The translations under genes were made by a program, and so were the position numbers. Below are positions 1-12,365 of a stretch of 64,000 bases of DNA, one piece after another. Under the pieces are notes generated by a model. The model did no database searches and was not told the origin of the DNA. It was given only the letters and a program-made list of their open reading frames with translations. The stretch's first letter is position 1. Each line of letters starts with the position of its first letter. Source of the DNA: Struthio camelus (lineage: Eukaryota > Chordata > Aves > Struthioniformes > Struthionidae); assembly GCF_040807025.1 (NCBI RefSeq), contig NC_090943.1, positions 792,356 to 856,355 on the forward strand. The letters run 5' to 3'.

Positions 1-3000
1 GAGGATGGAAATGCAACCAGAACCTGGGAGAGCCAGAAGAGAGGCTTCTGCCTGGCATGCTCAGGGTAAGTGCTCAAGGGCTGCTCTTCCTTCCTGCCCC
101 TCCTCATGCGATGAAGGCTGGGGGAAGGTGTCGAGGCACAGGGAAGCCTTACTCCCCACTCAGGGCACTGGCTCCAGGAAGCAGCTCGGTTGACCTTCAA
201 CACAATGTCCATGGACACCTTGCTGGCCTCAGTACCTTATGGATGTCAGACTGAGCTGCGATTCCCCCACTGCACAGCACCACTTGTCCAGGATCTACCC
301 ATCCCCAGTGCTGGGGGCAGCCCTGTCCTCCCATAGGATCAGGGGACAGAGGTGTTAATTCTGCCCCTGGAGGCTTGTCCCCTCAAGAAGGAAAGAAGTC
401 CTGGAAATACCAGTATGGGTGGTGAGAGGACCGCTGGCTGGAGTGGCCAAGGAGCATGTGACAGCCTCTCTGGCACTGGAAAAGGGATAGGGCAAGTTGC
501 AGGGTCCCCTTGCTGTCAGTGGGCACAGTGGGCTTCAGCCACAGCAGGCTTGATGGGATGATGTTTGAGATCTCCTGACTGCTGCAGGGCCAGACAGGCA
601 CATCTCAGGTGTGCTGGCACAGCAGCAGCCTGTTTTGGGGAGCCCTCCACAGCCTGATAAGAGAGAGGGTGAAGGATACTCCAAACACAGAGTGGTTAAC
701 CCAGGTGTCACCTGAGATAGGCACTATGAAAAGGAGAAGGGGACACTGAGAAAACCTGTGCTGGCCAGTACATACCTCCCTGGTGTCTTCCAGGTGCTTG
801 TAAACTGATGTTTTCAGGGAATTTCAGTTAAGTTCCAGCCAAGTCCCAGGAAGGCCAGAATAAGTCCTGACACCTCACTTGTTAGCATAACACAAAGCAT
901 CTGTCCTGTTACTAGTGGTGATGCTGCATTTTCTGGGCTACAAAGTGACATGGTGCAGACAGTATCAGTCACAGAAGGACATAACACCAGTGAGTCCAAG
1001 GCTCAATGACACTGCTGTGTCCCAAGGGCACAATCGCCCCTCCTCCCCCCCTCCCCAGCCCTTCCCCTTCCCCAGCTCAGTTTGCTCATGCCTGGAGCAC
1101 CAGACCCTTGCTTGACTGGTATGGTCAACAGGGACCAGCTGGCTGCATGGATGCTGGAGCACTGGGAGCCAAGCTTGGCACCGCAGGAGAGCGTTGCTTT
1201 GCCCATAGCTCCCAGAGCTATTGCCTGCATCATGACTAGTCACAACCGGAATTCCAGTCCTCTAGGACTTCAGGATAACCTGAAGTGATACCAAATAACC
1301 TCCTTTGCCTTCTTTCCTGGTGCTGTCTGCTCACACTGCTTGCTAACCCAAGGCTCTGATACATTGATGGTAAGGCTTGCTCACTTCAGATCTATCTGAG
1401 GAGGTCCTGGAGACCCAGGAGAGCAGCGGGTTAAAGCTCGGGGGTTGAGAGTGTGTGTGCAGGCACTTCAGAAATGGGAGCTGCCATAAGCAGGATATGA
1501 GTGTGCACTAGGTGCTCAAGCTGTACAGAGTGCGCGCCTTATGCCAGGGTGATGGTGTCACAGATGAGTGAGGATTGATGCACTTCACAGAATCACACGA
1601 TTCTGTCACAAGTAAGGAATCTCTCAACCTCGAGGAGTAACCTTGAGAGGTGTCCCTACTCAAGAGGAGATTCTGCCGTGCAACCCACTGCCATGCAGGA
1701 GAGCTCAATGAGCTCTGGGCTGACTTCTATTTATGGGGGAAGATGATTGACTCATACTATATTTGTATACCCGCCATATTTGGGTGGGTGCATGCTTAAG
1801 TAGCCTCTGGCTATGTACTATTTATGGAGACGTCAGGTTGGGGTGGGGGCGGGGGCGAGAGAGCACATCAGGGGAGGGGAAAGAGCACACTATCACAGAT
1901 GGATACCATAGACGTCTAGGGACATCTGAAAATGGTCACATCCCAGAGGCAGGTGCCCAATGGGTAGGGGAAGGAAAAGCTAAGTAATGGTAAGACAGAT
2001 TGCTCACGTGGTTGGGTAGGAAGTGGGTGGAAAATATCCTCAGACCGCAGAAGTCATTAACTTTATCCTTGTTTCATAATATCTGAAACCCCAGAAAGTT
2101 TTCACAGGAAGGGTGAAACTTCTGTCCCACCAACAGTATCTGCAGGCCCCAATTTCAACTATGCAGAGAACTCTCAGGCAGCCTGAGGTCTCTTATTCTT
2201 AATCACATCTCCTTAACTTCCTGTAACACTGAAAAACAAGCCTTTTCACCATTGTTTTTGCTTACATGCTTGAGACGCCATAAGGGTAAACCACATCCTG
2301 CTGGAGAAGCTTAGAGTCTCTGTTCTCACCAGCAAAGGGGGGCTCTCCACATTGTATGCAAGTCCACAGATGGCTAAAAGTCATCCAGAGGGTGGTGGGG
2401 TCACAGGAGTGAAGATGTGAGAAAACATAGGAGACTGCAAATGGAAAGAGGGCAGAGAGCAGCCATCAAAGGAGCTGGAAAAACCCAGCAAAGTGTCCTC
2501 AGCAGCGTTCAAGGCCTCTCCCGCAAAGCACGTCTCCTCCTGCCTGCAGTAAATGAGGAGAGTCACTTCAGGAAACATTGCACCGTGAGCAGGTTGTAAA
2601 GCCAAAGCTGCCTGTGACACGCCAATAGAGGGGCATCCAGGATTCTCTCAGATTCTGGGATTAGTTGCGCTGAACTCGAGAGATCATTTGTCAAGTATAA
2701 GAATTTATTAGAGTTAAGCAATTCTGCCCATATGATGGACTCTGGACAACGCTAAACAACACCAGACAATCTACAAGTATAATAAAGCTAAAAAGTATAA
2801 TAAAGCCAGGGCTGAGGTCAGGATGGCTCCTTGGGGCAGTGGGAGACAAAGAATAGCCCTGGGGTGAAAGGGTGTGGGGGCCACAGTCAGCCCCATAAGA
2901 TACTCCCCATCGTCCAAGAATTGACTACCTTCGGACTGGGCGTTTCCTGCATTGCAGGGTGTGGGCCTGTTCATGAGTGTGTCAGCATTAGAAGGTGTGA

Positions 3001-3955
3001 TCTGGTAGGAGGAAATGCGGGCCCTGTCCATCTCTGCTCTGGGCACTGCATAGGGTGAGCTATGGTGGGGGAGTGGGGCTAGGCAGTTTCTAATAGAAAT
3101 AGGTGCACTGCAGAAGGTGTCTTGCACAGTGGATAGCCCTTGGCCGTTCACAGGGGGTGGAAAGTGTTTCAGGGGTCGCAGGAACTCTGGGTGGTTCGAG
3201 GGGGCAATAGGTAGGTGTCAATGGGGTTGAGCTGCGCACCTGGCCTGGGGATTGCGGGTGCCTATGAGCCAGCCTGGCCTCAGAAACGTGCCCTTCCCAG
3301 GCTACAGCATGGGGATGGGGGCACTATGCTGCCACCTGTGTTGGGGAACTGGGGAGGAGACCCCAGTCCCATGGCAGCATGAGCAAACCTGATGCATGAT
3401 GCTGAAGCTCTCATTTGTTAAGTCCTATGGGGTAATCATCCTGCAGCAACAAGTTTTCTCCAGGAGCTGCCCAGACCTTGGCACCATGGGACCATGGGCC
3501 TGAGGAGCCCAAACCCTGCTGAAACCACACAGACCCTCCAACTCATCTCCCTTCCTGCCCTCGTCGTCTCACCACTGGGTGTTGCTACCCTAGTCCCTTG
3601 CACAGCTGTGCCAGCAGGTCATCTCACCCACAGCACATTGGCCTTGGGAGAGCAGGGAGCAGCAGAGATGACAGAGAGAAGTATGAAAACAAGCTCCGGA
3701 GCATGGCCTCCCAGGGAAGGAATGGGAACAGCCTTGGTGAGCACTGTTGTACTGTGGGACCAAACAGCCACAGAGGGCAGAGGAAAGCACCCAGCAAACC
3801 TTGGCTGATGAGTATGTATTGGACACTGGTCCACACAACTGTACGAGGTGCAATTCCTCCTGTCGGCGGTGGTTCATGCAACCGCTCGCTGCCTCACCCA
3901 AGCTGCACAAAGCCCTGACGGGACGCTGATCTCACAAGGGCTGAGAGAGGATCTC
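1..3955. other. Intergenic stretch, no gene recognised
   Basis: Only short unrelated open frames occur on both strands, with no recognisable domain and no chain of splice-compatible exons. On the minus strand an AATAAA lies near 2710 in an AT-richer patch, which could be the poly(A) end of an old element or transcript, but no boundaries can be fixed. A short purine-rich GGGGC run lies near 1840-1860. Confidence 0.5.
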
Positions 3956-3959
3956 AGTA

Positions 3960-6900
3960 GACAGGGCTCCTCAGCGACTCCCCCCACAAGCAACTCCCCC
4001 TCTCAGCGATTACCACTCCAGTGACTCCTCGCTCAGCAACTCCCCTCTCAGCGACTCCCTCCTGAGCAACTCCCTCCTCAGTGACTCCCCTCAGTGACAA
4101 CCCCCAGCGATTCCCCCCTCAGTGACTCCCCTCAGTGACTCCCCCCTCAGAGACTCCCCTCAGTCACTCCCCCTTCTGCGACTCCCCCCCAGTGACTCCC
4201 CTCAGTGACTCCCCCCTCAGTGACTCCCCACTAAGTGACTCCCCTCTCAGAGACTCCCCTCAGTGACTCCCCTCTCAGCGACTCCCCCCTCAGCAACTCC
4301 CCTCTCAGCAACTTCCCTCTCAGTGACTCCCCTCTCAGAGACTCCCCCCTCAGTGACTCCCCCTTCTGCGACTCCCCCCTCAGTGACTCCCCTCAGTGAC
4401 TCCCCTCAGTGACTCCCCCCTCAATGACTCCCCTCTCAGTGACTCCCCCCTCAGTGACTCCCCTCAGTGACTCCCCTCTCAGTGACTCCCCCCTCAGTGA
4501 CTCCCCTCAGTGACTCCCCCTTCTGCGACTCCCCCCTCAGTGACTCCCCACTTAGTGACTCCCCTCTCAGCGACTCCCCTCTCAGCGACTCCCCCCTCAG
4601 CAACTCCCCTCTCAGCAACTTCCCTCTCAGCAACTTCCCTCTCAGAGACTCCCCCCTCAGAGACTCCCCTCAGTGACTCCCCCTTCTGCGACTCCCCCCT
4701 CAGTGACTCCCCTCAGTGACTCCCCACTTAGTGACTCCCCTCTCAGCGACTCCCCTCTCAGCGTCTCCCCCCTCAGCAACTCCCCTCTCAGCAACTTCCC
4801 TCTCAGTGACCCCCCCCTCAGTGACTCCCCCCTCAGAGACTCCCCTCAGTGACTCCCCCTTCTGCGACTCCCCCCTCAGTGACTCCCCTCAGTGACTCCC
4901 CCCTCAATGACTCCCCTCTCAGTGACTCCCCCCTCAGTGACTCCCCTCAGTGACTCCCCTCAGTGACTCCCCCCTCAATGACTCCCCTCTCAGTGACTCC
5001 CCCCTCAGTGACTCCCCTCAGTGACTCCCCTCAGTGACTCCCCTCTCAGTGACTCCCCCCTCAGTGACTCCCCTCAGTGACTCCCCTCAGTGACTCCCCC
5101 TTCTGCAACTCCCCCCTCAGTGACTCCCCACTCAGTGACTCCCCTCTCAGTGACTCCCCCCTCAATGACTCCCCCCTCAGTGACTCCCCCCTCAATGACT
5201 CCCCTCTCAGTGACTCCCCCCTCAGTGACTCCCCCCTCAGTGACTCCCCTCAGTGACTCCCCTCTCAGTGACTCCCCTCAGTGACTCCCCCTTCTGCGAC
5301 TCCCCCCTCAGTGACTCCCCTCTCAGTGACTCCCCCCTCAGTGACTCCCCCCTCAGTGACTCCCCTCTCAGTGACTCCCCCTTCTGCGACTCCCCCCTCA
5401 GTGACTCCCCACTCAGCGACTCCCCTCTCAGCAACTTCCCTCTCAGTGACTCCCCCTCAGTGACTCCCCCCTCAGTGACTCCCCTCAGTGACTCCCCCCT
5501 CAGTGACTCCCCACTCAGTGACTCCCCTCTCAGTGACTCCCCCCTCAATGACTCCCCCCTCAGTGACTCCCCCCTCAATGACTCCCCTCTCAGTGACTCC
5601 CCCCTCAGTGACTCCCCCCTCAGTGACTCCCCTCAGTGACTCCCCCCTCAATGACTCCCCTCTCAGTGACTCCCCCCTCAGTGACTCCCCCCTCAGTGAC
5701 TCCCCTCAGTGACTCCCCTCTCAGTGACTCCCCTCAGTGACTCCCCTTCTGCGACTCCCCCCTCAGTGACTCCCCTCTCAGTGACTCCCCCCTCAGTGAC
5801 TCCCCTCTCAGTGACTCCCCCTTCTGCGACTCCCCCCTCAGTGACTCCCCACTCAGCGACTCCCCTCTCAGCAACTTCCCTCTTAGTGACTCCCCCCTTC
5901 TGCGACTCCCCCCTCAGTGACTCCTTCTGCGACTCCCCCCTCAGTGACTCTCCCCTCAGTGACTCCCCTCTCAGTGACTCCCCTCAGTGACTCCCCTCTC
6001 AGTGACTCCCCCCTCAGTGACTCCCCCTTCTGCGACTCCCCCCTCAGTGACTCTCCCCTCAGTGACTCCCCTCTCAGTGACTCCCCTCAGTGACTCCCCT
6101 CTCAGTGACTCCCCCCTCAGTGACTCCCCTCAGTGACTCCCCCTTCTGCGACTCCCCCCTCAGCGACTCCCCTCTCAGTGATTCCCCCCTCAGTGACTCC
6201 CCCCTCAGAGACTCCCCTCAGTGACTCGCCATTCTGCAACTCCCCTCAGTGACTCCCCCCTCAGAGACTCCCCTCAGTGACTCCCCACTCAGCGACTCCC
6301 CTCTCAGCAACTTCCCCCTCAGCGACTCCCCCCTCAGCGACTCCCCTCTCAGTGACTCCCCCCTCAGTGACTCCCCTCAGTGACTCCCCCTTCTGCGACT
6401 CCCCCCTCAGAGACTCCCCACTCAGCGACTCCCCTCTCAGCAACTTCCCTCTTAGTGACCCCCCCAGTGACTCCCCCCTCAGAGACTCCCCTCAGTGACT
6501 CCCCCTTCTGCGACTCCCCCCTCAGTGACTCCCCCCTCAGAGACTCCCCTCAGTGACTCCCCCTTCTGCGACTCCCCCCTCAGTGACTCCCCCCTCAGAG
6601 ACTCCCCTCAGTGACTCCCCCTTCTGCGACTCCCCCCTCAGTGACTCCCCCTTCTGCGACTCCCCCCTCAATGACTCCCCTCTCAGTGACTCCCCCCTCA
6701 GTGACTCTCCCCTCAGTGACTCCCCCCTCAATGACTCCCCCCTCAATGACTCCCCCCTCAGTGACTCCCCCCTCAATGACTCCCCTCTCAGTGACTCCCC
6801 CCTCAGTGACTCCCCCCTCAGTGACTCCCCTCAGTGACTCCCCCCTCAATGACTCCCCTCTCAGTGACTCCCCCCTCAGTGACTCCCCCCTCAGTGACTC

Positions 6901-9250
6901 CCCTCAGTGACTCCCCTCTCAGTGACTCCCCTCAGTGACTCCCCTTCTGCGACTCCCCCCTCAGTGACTCCCCTCTCAGTGACTCCCCCCTCAGTGACTC
7001 CCCTCTCAGTGACTCCCCCTTCTGCGACTCCCCCCTCAGTGACTCCCCACTCAGCGACTCCCCTCTCAGCAACTTCCCTCTTAGTGACTCCCCCCTTCTG
7101 CGACTCCCCCCTCAGTGACTCCTTCTGCGACTCCCCCCTCAGTGACTCTCCCCTCAGTGACTCCCCTCTCAGTGACTCCCCTCAGTGACTCCCCTCTCAG
7201 TGACTCCCCCCTCAGTGACTCCCCCTTCTGCGACTCCCCCCTCAGTGACTCTCCCCTCAGTGACTCCCCTCTCAGTGACTCCCCTCAGTGACTCCCCTCT
7301 CAGTGACTCCCCCCTCAGTGACTCCCCTCAGTGACTCCCCCTTCTGCGACTCCCCCCTCAGCGACTCCCCTCTCAGTGATTCCCCCCTCAGTGACTCCCC
7401 CCTCAGAGACTCCCCTCAGTGACTCGCCATTCTGCAACTCCCCTCAGTGACTCCCCCCTCAGAGACTCCCCTCAGTGACTCCCCACTCAGCGACTCCCCT
7501 CTCAGCAACTTCCCCCTCAGCGACTCCCCCCTCAGCGACTCCCCTCTCAGTGACTCCCCCCTCAGTGACTCCCCTCAGTGACTCCCCCTTCTGCGACTCC
7601 CCCCTCAGAGACTCCCCACTCAGCGACTCCCCTCTCAGCAACTTCCCTCTTAGTGACCCCCCCAGTGACTCCCCCCTCAGAGACTCCCCTCAGTGACTCC
7701 CCCTTCTGCGACTCCCCCCTCAGTGACTCCCCCCTCAGAGACTCCCCTCAGTGACTCCCCCTTCTGCGACTCCCCCCTCAGTGACTCCCCCCTCAGAGAC
7801 TCCCCTCAGTGACTCCCCCTTCTGCGACTCCCCCCTCAGTGACTCCCCCTTCTGCGACTCCCCCCTCAATGACTCCCCTCTCAGTGACTCCCCCCTCAGT
7901 GACTCTCCCCTCAGTGACTCCCCCCTCAATGACTCCCCCCTCAATGACTCCCCCCTCAGTGACTCCCCCCTCAATGACTCCCCTCTCAGTGACTCCCCCC
8001 TCAGTGACTCCCCCCTCAGTGACTCCCCTCAGTGACTCCCCCCTCAATGACTCCCCTCTCAGTGACTCCCCCCTCAGTGACTCCCCCCTCAGTGACTCCC
8101 CTCAGTGACTCCCCTCTCAGTGACTCCCCTCAGTGACTCCCCTTCTGCGACTCCCCCCTCAGTGACTCCCCTCTCAGTGACTCCCCCCTCAGTGACTCCC
8201 CTCTCAGTGACTCCCCCTTCTGCGACTCCCCCCTCAGTGACTCCCCACTCAGCGACTCCCCTCTCAGCAACTTCCCTCTTAGTGACTCCCCCCTTCTGCG
8301 ACTCCCCCCTCAGTGACTCCTTCTGCGACTCCCCCCTCAGTGACTCTCCCCTCAGTGACTCCCCTCTCAGTGACTCCCCTCAGTGACTCCCCTCTCAGTG
8401 ACTCCCCCCTCAGTGACTCCCCCTTCTGCGACTCCCCCCTCAGTGACTCTCCCCTCAGTGACTCCCCTCTCAGTGACTCCCCTCAGTGACTCCCCTCTCA
8501 GTGACTCCCCCCTCAGTGACTCCCCTCAGTGACTCCCCCTTCTGCGACTCCCCCCTCAGCGACTCCCCTCTCAGTGATTCCCCCCTCAGTGACTCCCCCC
8601 TCAGAGACTCCCCTCAGTGACTCGCCATTCTGCAACTCCCCTCAGTGACTCCCCCCTCAGAGACTCCCCTCAGTGACTCCCCACTCAGCGACTCCCCTCT
8701 CAGCAACTTCCCCCTCAGCGACTCCCCCCTCAGCGACTCCCCTCTCAGTGACTCCCCCCTCAGTGACTCCCCTCAGTGACTCCCCCTTCTGCGACTCCCC
8801 CCTCAGAGACTCCCCACTCAGCGACTCCCCTCTCAGCAACTTCCCTCTTAGTGACCCCCCCAGTGACTCCCCCCTCAGAGACTCCCCTCAGTGACTCCCC
8901 CTTCTGCGACTCCCCCCTCAGTGACTCCCCCCTCAGAGACTCCCCTCAGTGACTCCCCCTTCTGCGACTCCCCCCTCAGTGACTCCCCCCTCAGAGACTC
9001 CCCTCAGTGACTCCCCCTTCTGCGACTCCCCCCTCAGTGACTCCCCCTTCTGCGACTCCCCCCTCAATGACTCCCCTCTCAGTGACTCCCCCCTCAGTGA
9101 CTCTCCCCTCAGCGACTCCCCCCTCAGTGACTCCCCTCTCAGTGTCTCCCCCTTCTGCGAATCCCCCCTCAGTGACTCCCCTCAGTGACTCCCCTCAGTG
9201 ACTCCCCCCTCAGTGAGTCCCTCTCAGCGACTCCCTCCCCGGCGACTCCT
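3960..9250. repeat. Satellite/minisatellite array of 13- and 15-bp units
   Basis: About 5.3 kb is built almost entirely from the unit CCTCAGTGACTCCCC (15 bp) and a 13-bp form lacking two C residues. Common variants are CTTCTGCGACTCCC, CTCAATGACTCC, CTCAGAGACTCC and CTCAGCAACTCC. The plus strand is strongly C-rich and the minus strand is G-rich, with runs of four to six G about every 15 bases. The 15-bp units keep a reading frame open (Ser-Asp-Ser-Pro-Leu repeats on plus, Arg-Gly-Glu-Ser-Leu on minus). Each 13-bp unit shifts the frame and usually brings CAG-TGA into it, so the many 60-130 residue frames here are by-products of the repeat and not proteins. The edges (3960-4100 and 9200-9250) are degenerate. 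Confidence 0.97.
5545..9110. repeat. 1198-bp higher-order repeat, about three copies
   Basis: Inside the satellite, the order of unit variants repeats every 1198 bp. Landmark stretches starting at 5709, 6907 and 8105 match, as do those at 6261, 7459 and 8657, and at 6553 and 7751; the 8949 copy matches at first and then diverges at the array edge. Agreement begins near 5545 and ends near 9110, giving about 2.98 copies. Translated frames compared across the copies are identical, so the copies are nearly indistinguishable. This points to recent unequal crossover or an assembly effect. The part of the array before 5545 does not share the 1198-bp order. Confidence 0.92.
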
Positions 9251-9277
9251 CCACTGTCTATGCTGACTACACAGGCG

Positions 9278-9785
9278 TTCAGCCAAGCTTGCCTTTGCCC
9301 ACACCAGGTTTCATTATCTGCAGTTCCGGGAGGTCACAGCGATTACAGGAAATCGCTGTTTACTGGCCCATCGTCACAGGGCTCGCACTCCAAGCGTGTT
9401 TCCAGATGAGTTCACTGGCCTGAACGTTTCCCCCTTAGCTCAATAGGACTTTCCAGAGCTCGCTGCAAACATCACCCCCTCCCCCAAGCTGCTCTCTGAG
9501 CAATCACAGGCGCTGGTCCCAGCCAGCATCTTGCAGGGTGATTTATTTCAGCCAAGCTTGCCTTTGCCCGCACCAGGTTTCATTATCTGCAATTCCGGGA
9601 GGTCACAGCGATTACGGGAAAAGCCTGTTTACTGGACCATCATCACAGGGCTCGCACTCCAAGCGTGTTTCCAGATGAGTTTACTGGCCTGAACGTGTCC
9701 CCCCGGCTCAACAGGGATTTCCAGAGCTCACAGGAAACGCCCCACACAGCTGCTCTCTGAGCAATCACAGGCACTGGTCCCAGCC
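9278..9785. repeat. Tandem duplication of about 240 bp beside the satellite
   Basis: Positions 9278-9524 and 9547-9785 are two direct copies of the same non-satellite sequence, offset by 269 bp. Both begin TTCAGCCAAGCTTGCC (first base aside), both contain GGGAGGTCACAGCGATTAC, and both end in CACTGGTCCCAGCC or CGCTGGTCCCAGCC. They differ by scattered substitutions and small indels, so the duplication is clearly older than the 1198-bp copies. A short third echo (CCCCACACAACTGCTCT) follows at about 9788. No coding potential is seen. Confidence 0.9.
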
Positions 9786-11830
9786 ACGGCCCCACACAAC
9801 TGCTCTTGGCCCCAGCCCAAACTGATCAAGACCACCACAGTGACGCTGCCCCAGGAAGGCACAGGGGAACAACAGGGCATAGGCACCAATGGGGCGCACA
9901 CACACACGCGCACCGTTGTCACAACATAGGCTGCCTGAGGAGCGGGCACTGAGCCTCTCCAGTCGCGCCTCCTGGGCCCTGCACGGTTTGTGTCTGTAAC
10001 AGAAGTGCTGTAACAGATCCACACATCCGTGTCAGCCAATGGGAAATCGGGCAGAAATCATCCCGCTCTGCACCGAGGGGAGTCACGCTCTAACAGTTGG
10101 TCTCTGGTAATATGGGCAAACGTCCGTGATGGTGCCAAGCGTCCTGCCTAGAGCAAGCAAACCTTCCAGCCCTGAGCAGAGACTGCCTGGGCCAAGGTTA
10201 CTCTGCTCCAGAGCCAAAGCGGCGACAAGGGTTGGGCTGAGAGAACAAAGTCCCTGACCCTGCACGGCCCCAATTTGTGTCAGCACTCCTCAGAGGAGCT
10301 TCCATGCTGGCAGGGCTCTGCCAGGTGATCTGGGACTGGTGGCATGCAGACTGGGACATCTGAGGCCTGCATAGAGCACAGCGGAGGCAAGAGTCAGCCC
10401 TGTGCTCCCCAAACTGCTGCGCGTGTTGTGGGGGAGCCATCCATGTCAGCCAACAAGAAATGCCAACAGAAATCATCCCCATCTGTGACCGACCAGTAAA
10501 GCCCTACAATGGAAGAAGGCTCAGAGGAGATGGACAGGGGCCGTGTGCCCATGAAGCTCAGGGTATAAGACAGGTGTGACTGAGCACAGCTGTTGCATAG
10601 AAAGCTGAATGTATCTCAACACAAATGGGACTGGAGGGTGGCCTTTGTTTTAGATGAACAGCTATGTCAGTTGAGTGGATCAACTAACTATATCACAACT
10701 GAGTGGATCAGCTGGTGATGTAAATGTTTCTCCCCGAGTTCATCAAAAGAATGTGAATGTCTTCCTGAGTTAGCCAAATCAGCATGGGAAGGAGTGTGTA
10801 CATGGCTCAGCCCAGCATACAGTACATAAACGGAACAAGAAAAGAAATTTCAGAGAGCCATAGACTTGAGCTGGTTTCAATCCACGTATTCCTTCCCAAT
10901 GCCTGGGGATGGCCAGCATCATGATAGTAAGCATATTATAGAGACCAGTAATGGGAATCACATTGGTATTGTGGTTGAACCGCGTGTTGTAATTGCTATA
11001 TTTTGCCAAGTGTAACTTACGCTTGTATTGTGATTTCAGTATACTGCTGTATCGCTCTGCTAAATCAAAAATCCCATGTAACATCAAATAAGTAAATTTT
11101 GATATTAAGCATTACAGCCTCCATATGTGGAATATCTAAAAGATATTCTCTCTGGTCAGAGAATATTGGACTCTAACACCATCGTTTGCCCACTCTGCAC
11201 CAGGGGGACCCACAGTCTAGCAGTCAGTCTATTGCTCCGGCTGTGCACAAAGCCATGTGCTGTAAGGTCAGGTGTGCTGGGAGAGTCAGTGTCATGGGCT
11301 CACCTGGAACGGACACCCCTCAGCATGTCCTGGGGAGGATTTGGACATCCTGGTAAACCTGTTTTTAAGCTTAGGTTGCTCATTAGCAAGTTTTGGCATT
11401 TTGGGGGTTATTAAGGAACATTTGCAGCTTGAGAGAATGTGAGGTTCTACAGATGAATATTATTTTCATGTTCTCTGTTACACTCTCCAGGCACCGCCAT
11501 TCCCAGTCCCAGCAGTTCACCATCCAGGGATAGGTCTGGCAGTGACCCTAGGGTGCTCTCCTTGCCCCACTTTCCCAATAGTACTACGTTCAGGGCAAGC
11601 CATGCAGACTTCCGCTTCCTGCTGTGCTCACTTTGATGAGGAGCGAGACCTCACTTTCTTGGCCCAGCGCACAGCTCATGAATGACATCAAACTCACCAG
11701 CTTTGCAGGAGCCTGAGTTTCGGTCTGACCCTGAACATACTGGGTTTGCACCTCACTTCTTCAAATAGGTGTTTCAGCGCAGCATGTTAGAGTACATTGA
11801 CTGACACTTCTCAGGACAGTGAGGTTCAGC
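9786..11830. other. Intergenic stretch with one weak dispersed repeat
   Basis: No gene is recognised. About 60 bp around 10019-10078 (CGTGTCAGCCAATGGGAAAT) is echoed near 10436-10492 (CATGTCAGCCAACAAGAAAT), suggesting an older, diverged duplication about 415 bp apart. A short CA/CG dinucleotide run lies at about 9897-9912. The remainder is unremarkable. Confidence 0.5.
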
Positions 11831-11831
11831 A

Positions 11832-11837
11832 TTTATT
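11832..11837 (-). terminator. Candidate poly(A) signal of the GIMAP gene
   Basis: TTTATT on plus reads AATAAA on minus, about 530 bp downstream of the GIMAP stop codon. This would give a 3' UTR of ordinary length. No transcript evidence is available, and other signals may be used. Confidence 0.45.
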
Positions 11838-12365
11838 GAGAGCTCCTTTAGGCCCAACAGTTACATACAAGTACCCAATTAGAGCATTGACCAGCAAAGG
11901 TGGGGTTGCACAGCAAGCAACATGAGCAGTTTCCTCACCACAGCAAGATTCAGCAAGACGACACTGGCACCTCCTAGACCAGCTATCCCTCCCAGACCCT
12001 GGAGAGGTCATTACAGCCCTGGTGGTCCATAATGATTTCAAATGGCTTTGAGCTATGTGGGTTAATCACCATGTTAACATCTCCATATTCCTTATGGCAT
12101 TTTGTCTGTCCTCTGACCAAACAAAAGGCTATTTTCTGTTTCATCTTAGATGAGTGGAGTGAAGACAGACAGCCTCTTTGCTTATGCTGTCCTTAACTCT
12201 AACATGTGTACATATTTTACAAGAAGAAACAGCTGGGCCACATGCTGCTTCCCCCCAGAGCACATCAGGCTAGCCTTACAAAAGGAAGGAGAAATTGTGA
12301 GCTTCGGCAGGCAGTAAGAAAAGCACAACAAAGGAGAAGTTTCCGTCTAACAGAATCCTTACCAG

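Noticed and set aside
1585-1620. Short CACAGAATCACACGATTCTG stretch as a CR1 end
   Set aside because: Resembles the terminal CR1 octamers in reverse, but the neighbouring sequence shows no other CR1 landmark.
2610-3225. Possible minus-strand LTR
   Set aside because: It has an AATAAA and TG/CA-like ends at a stretch, but no matching target duplication or recognisable family; too weak to call.
3960-9250. CRISPR-like array
   Set aside because: Units are contiguous with no unique spacers, and the window is clearly vertebrate.
4451-9409. Dozens of 60-130 aa Ser-Asp-Ser-Pro-Leu or Arg-Gly-Glu-Ser-Leu frames
   Set aside because: They are the translation of a 13/15-bp satellite; stops arise wherever a 13-bp unit occurs, and there is no start context or splice logic.
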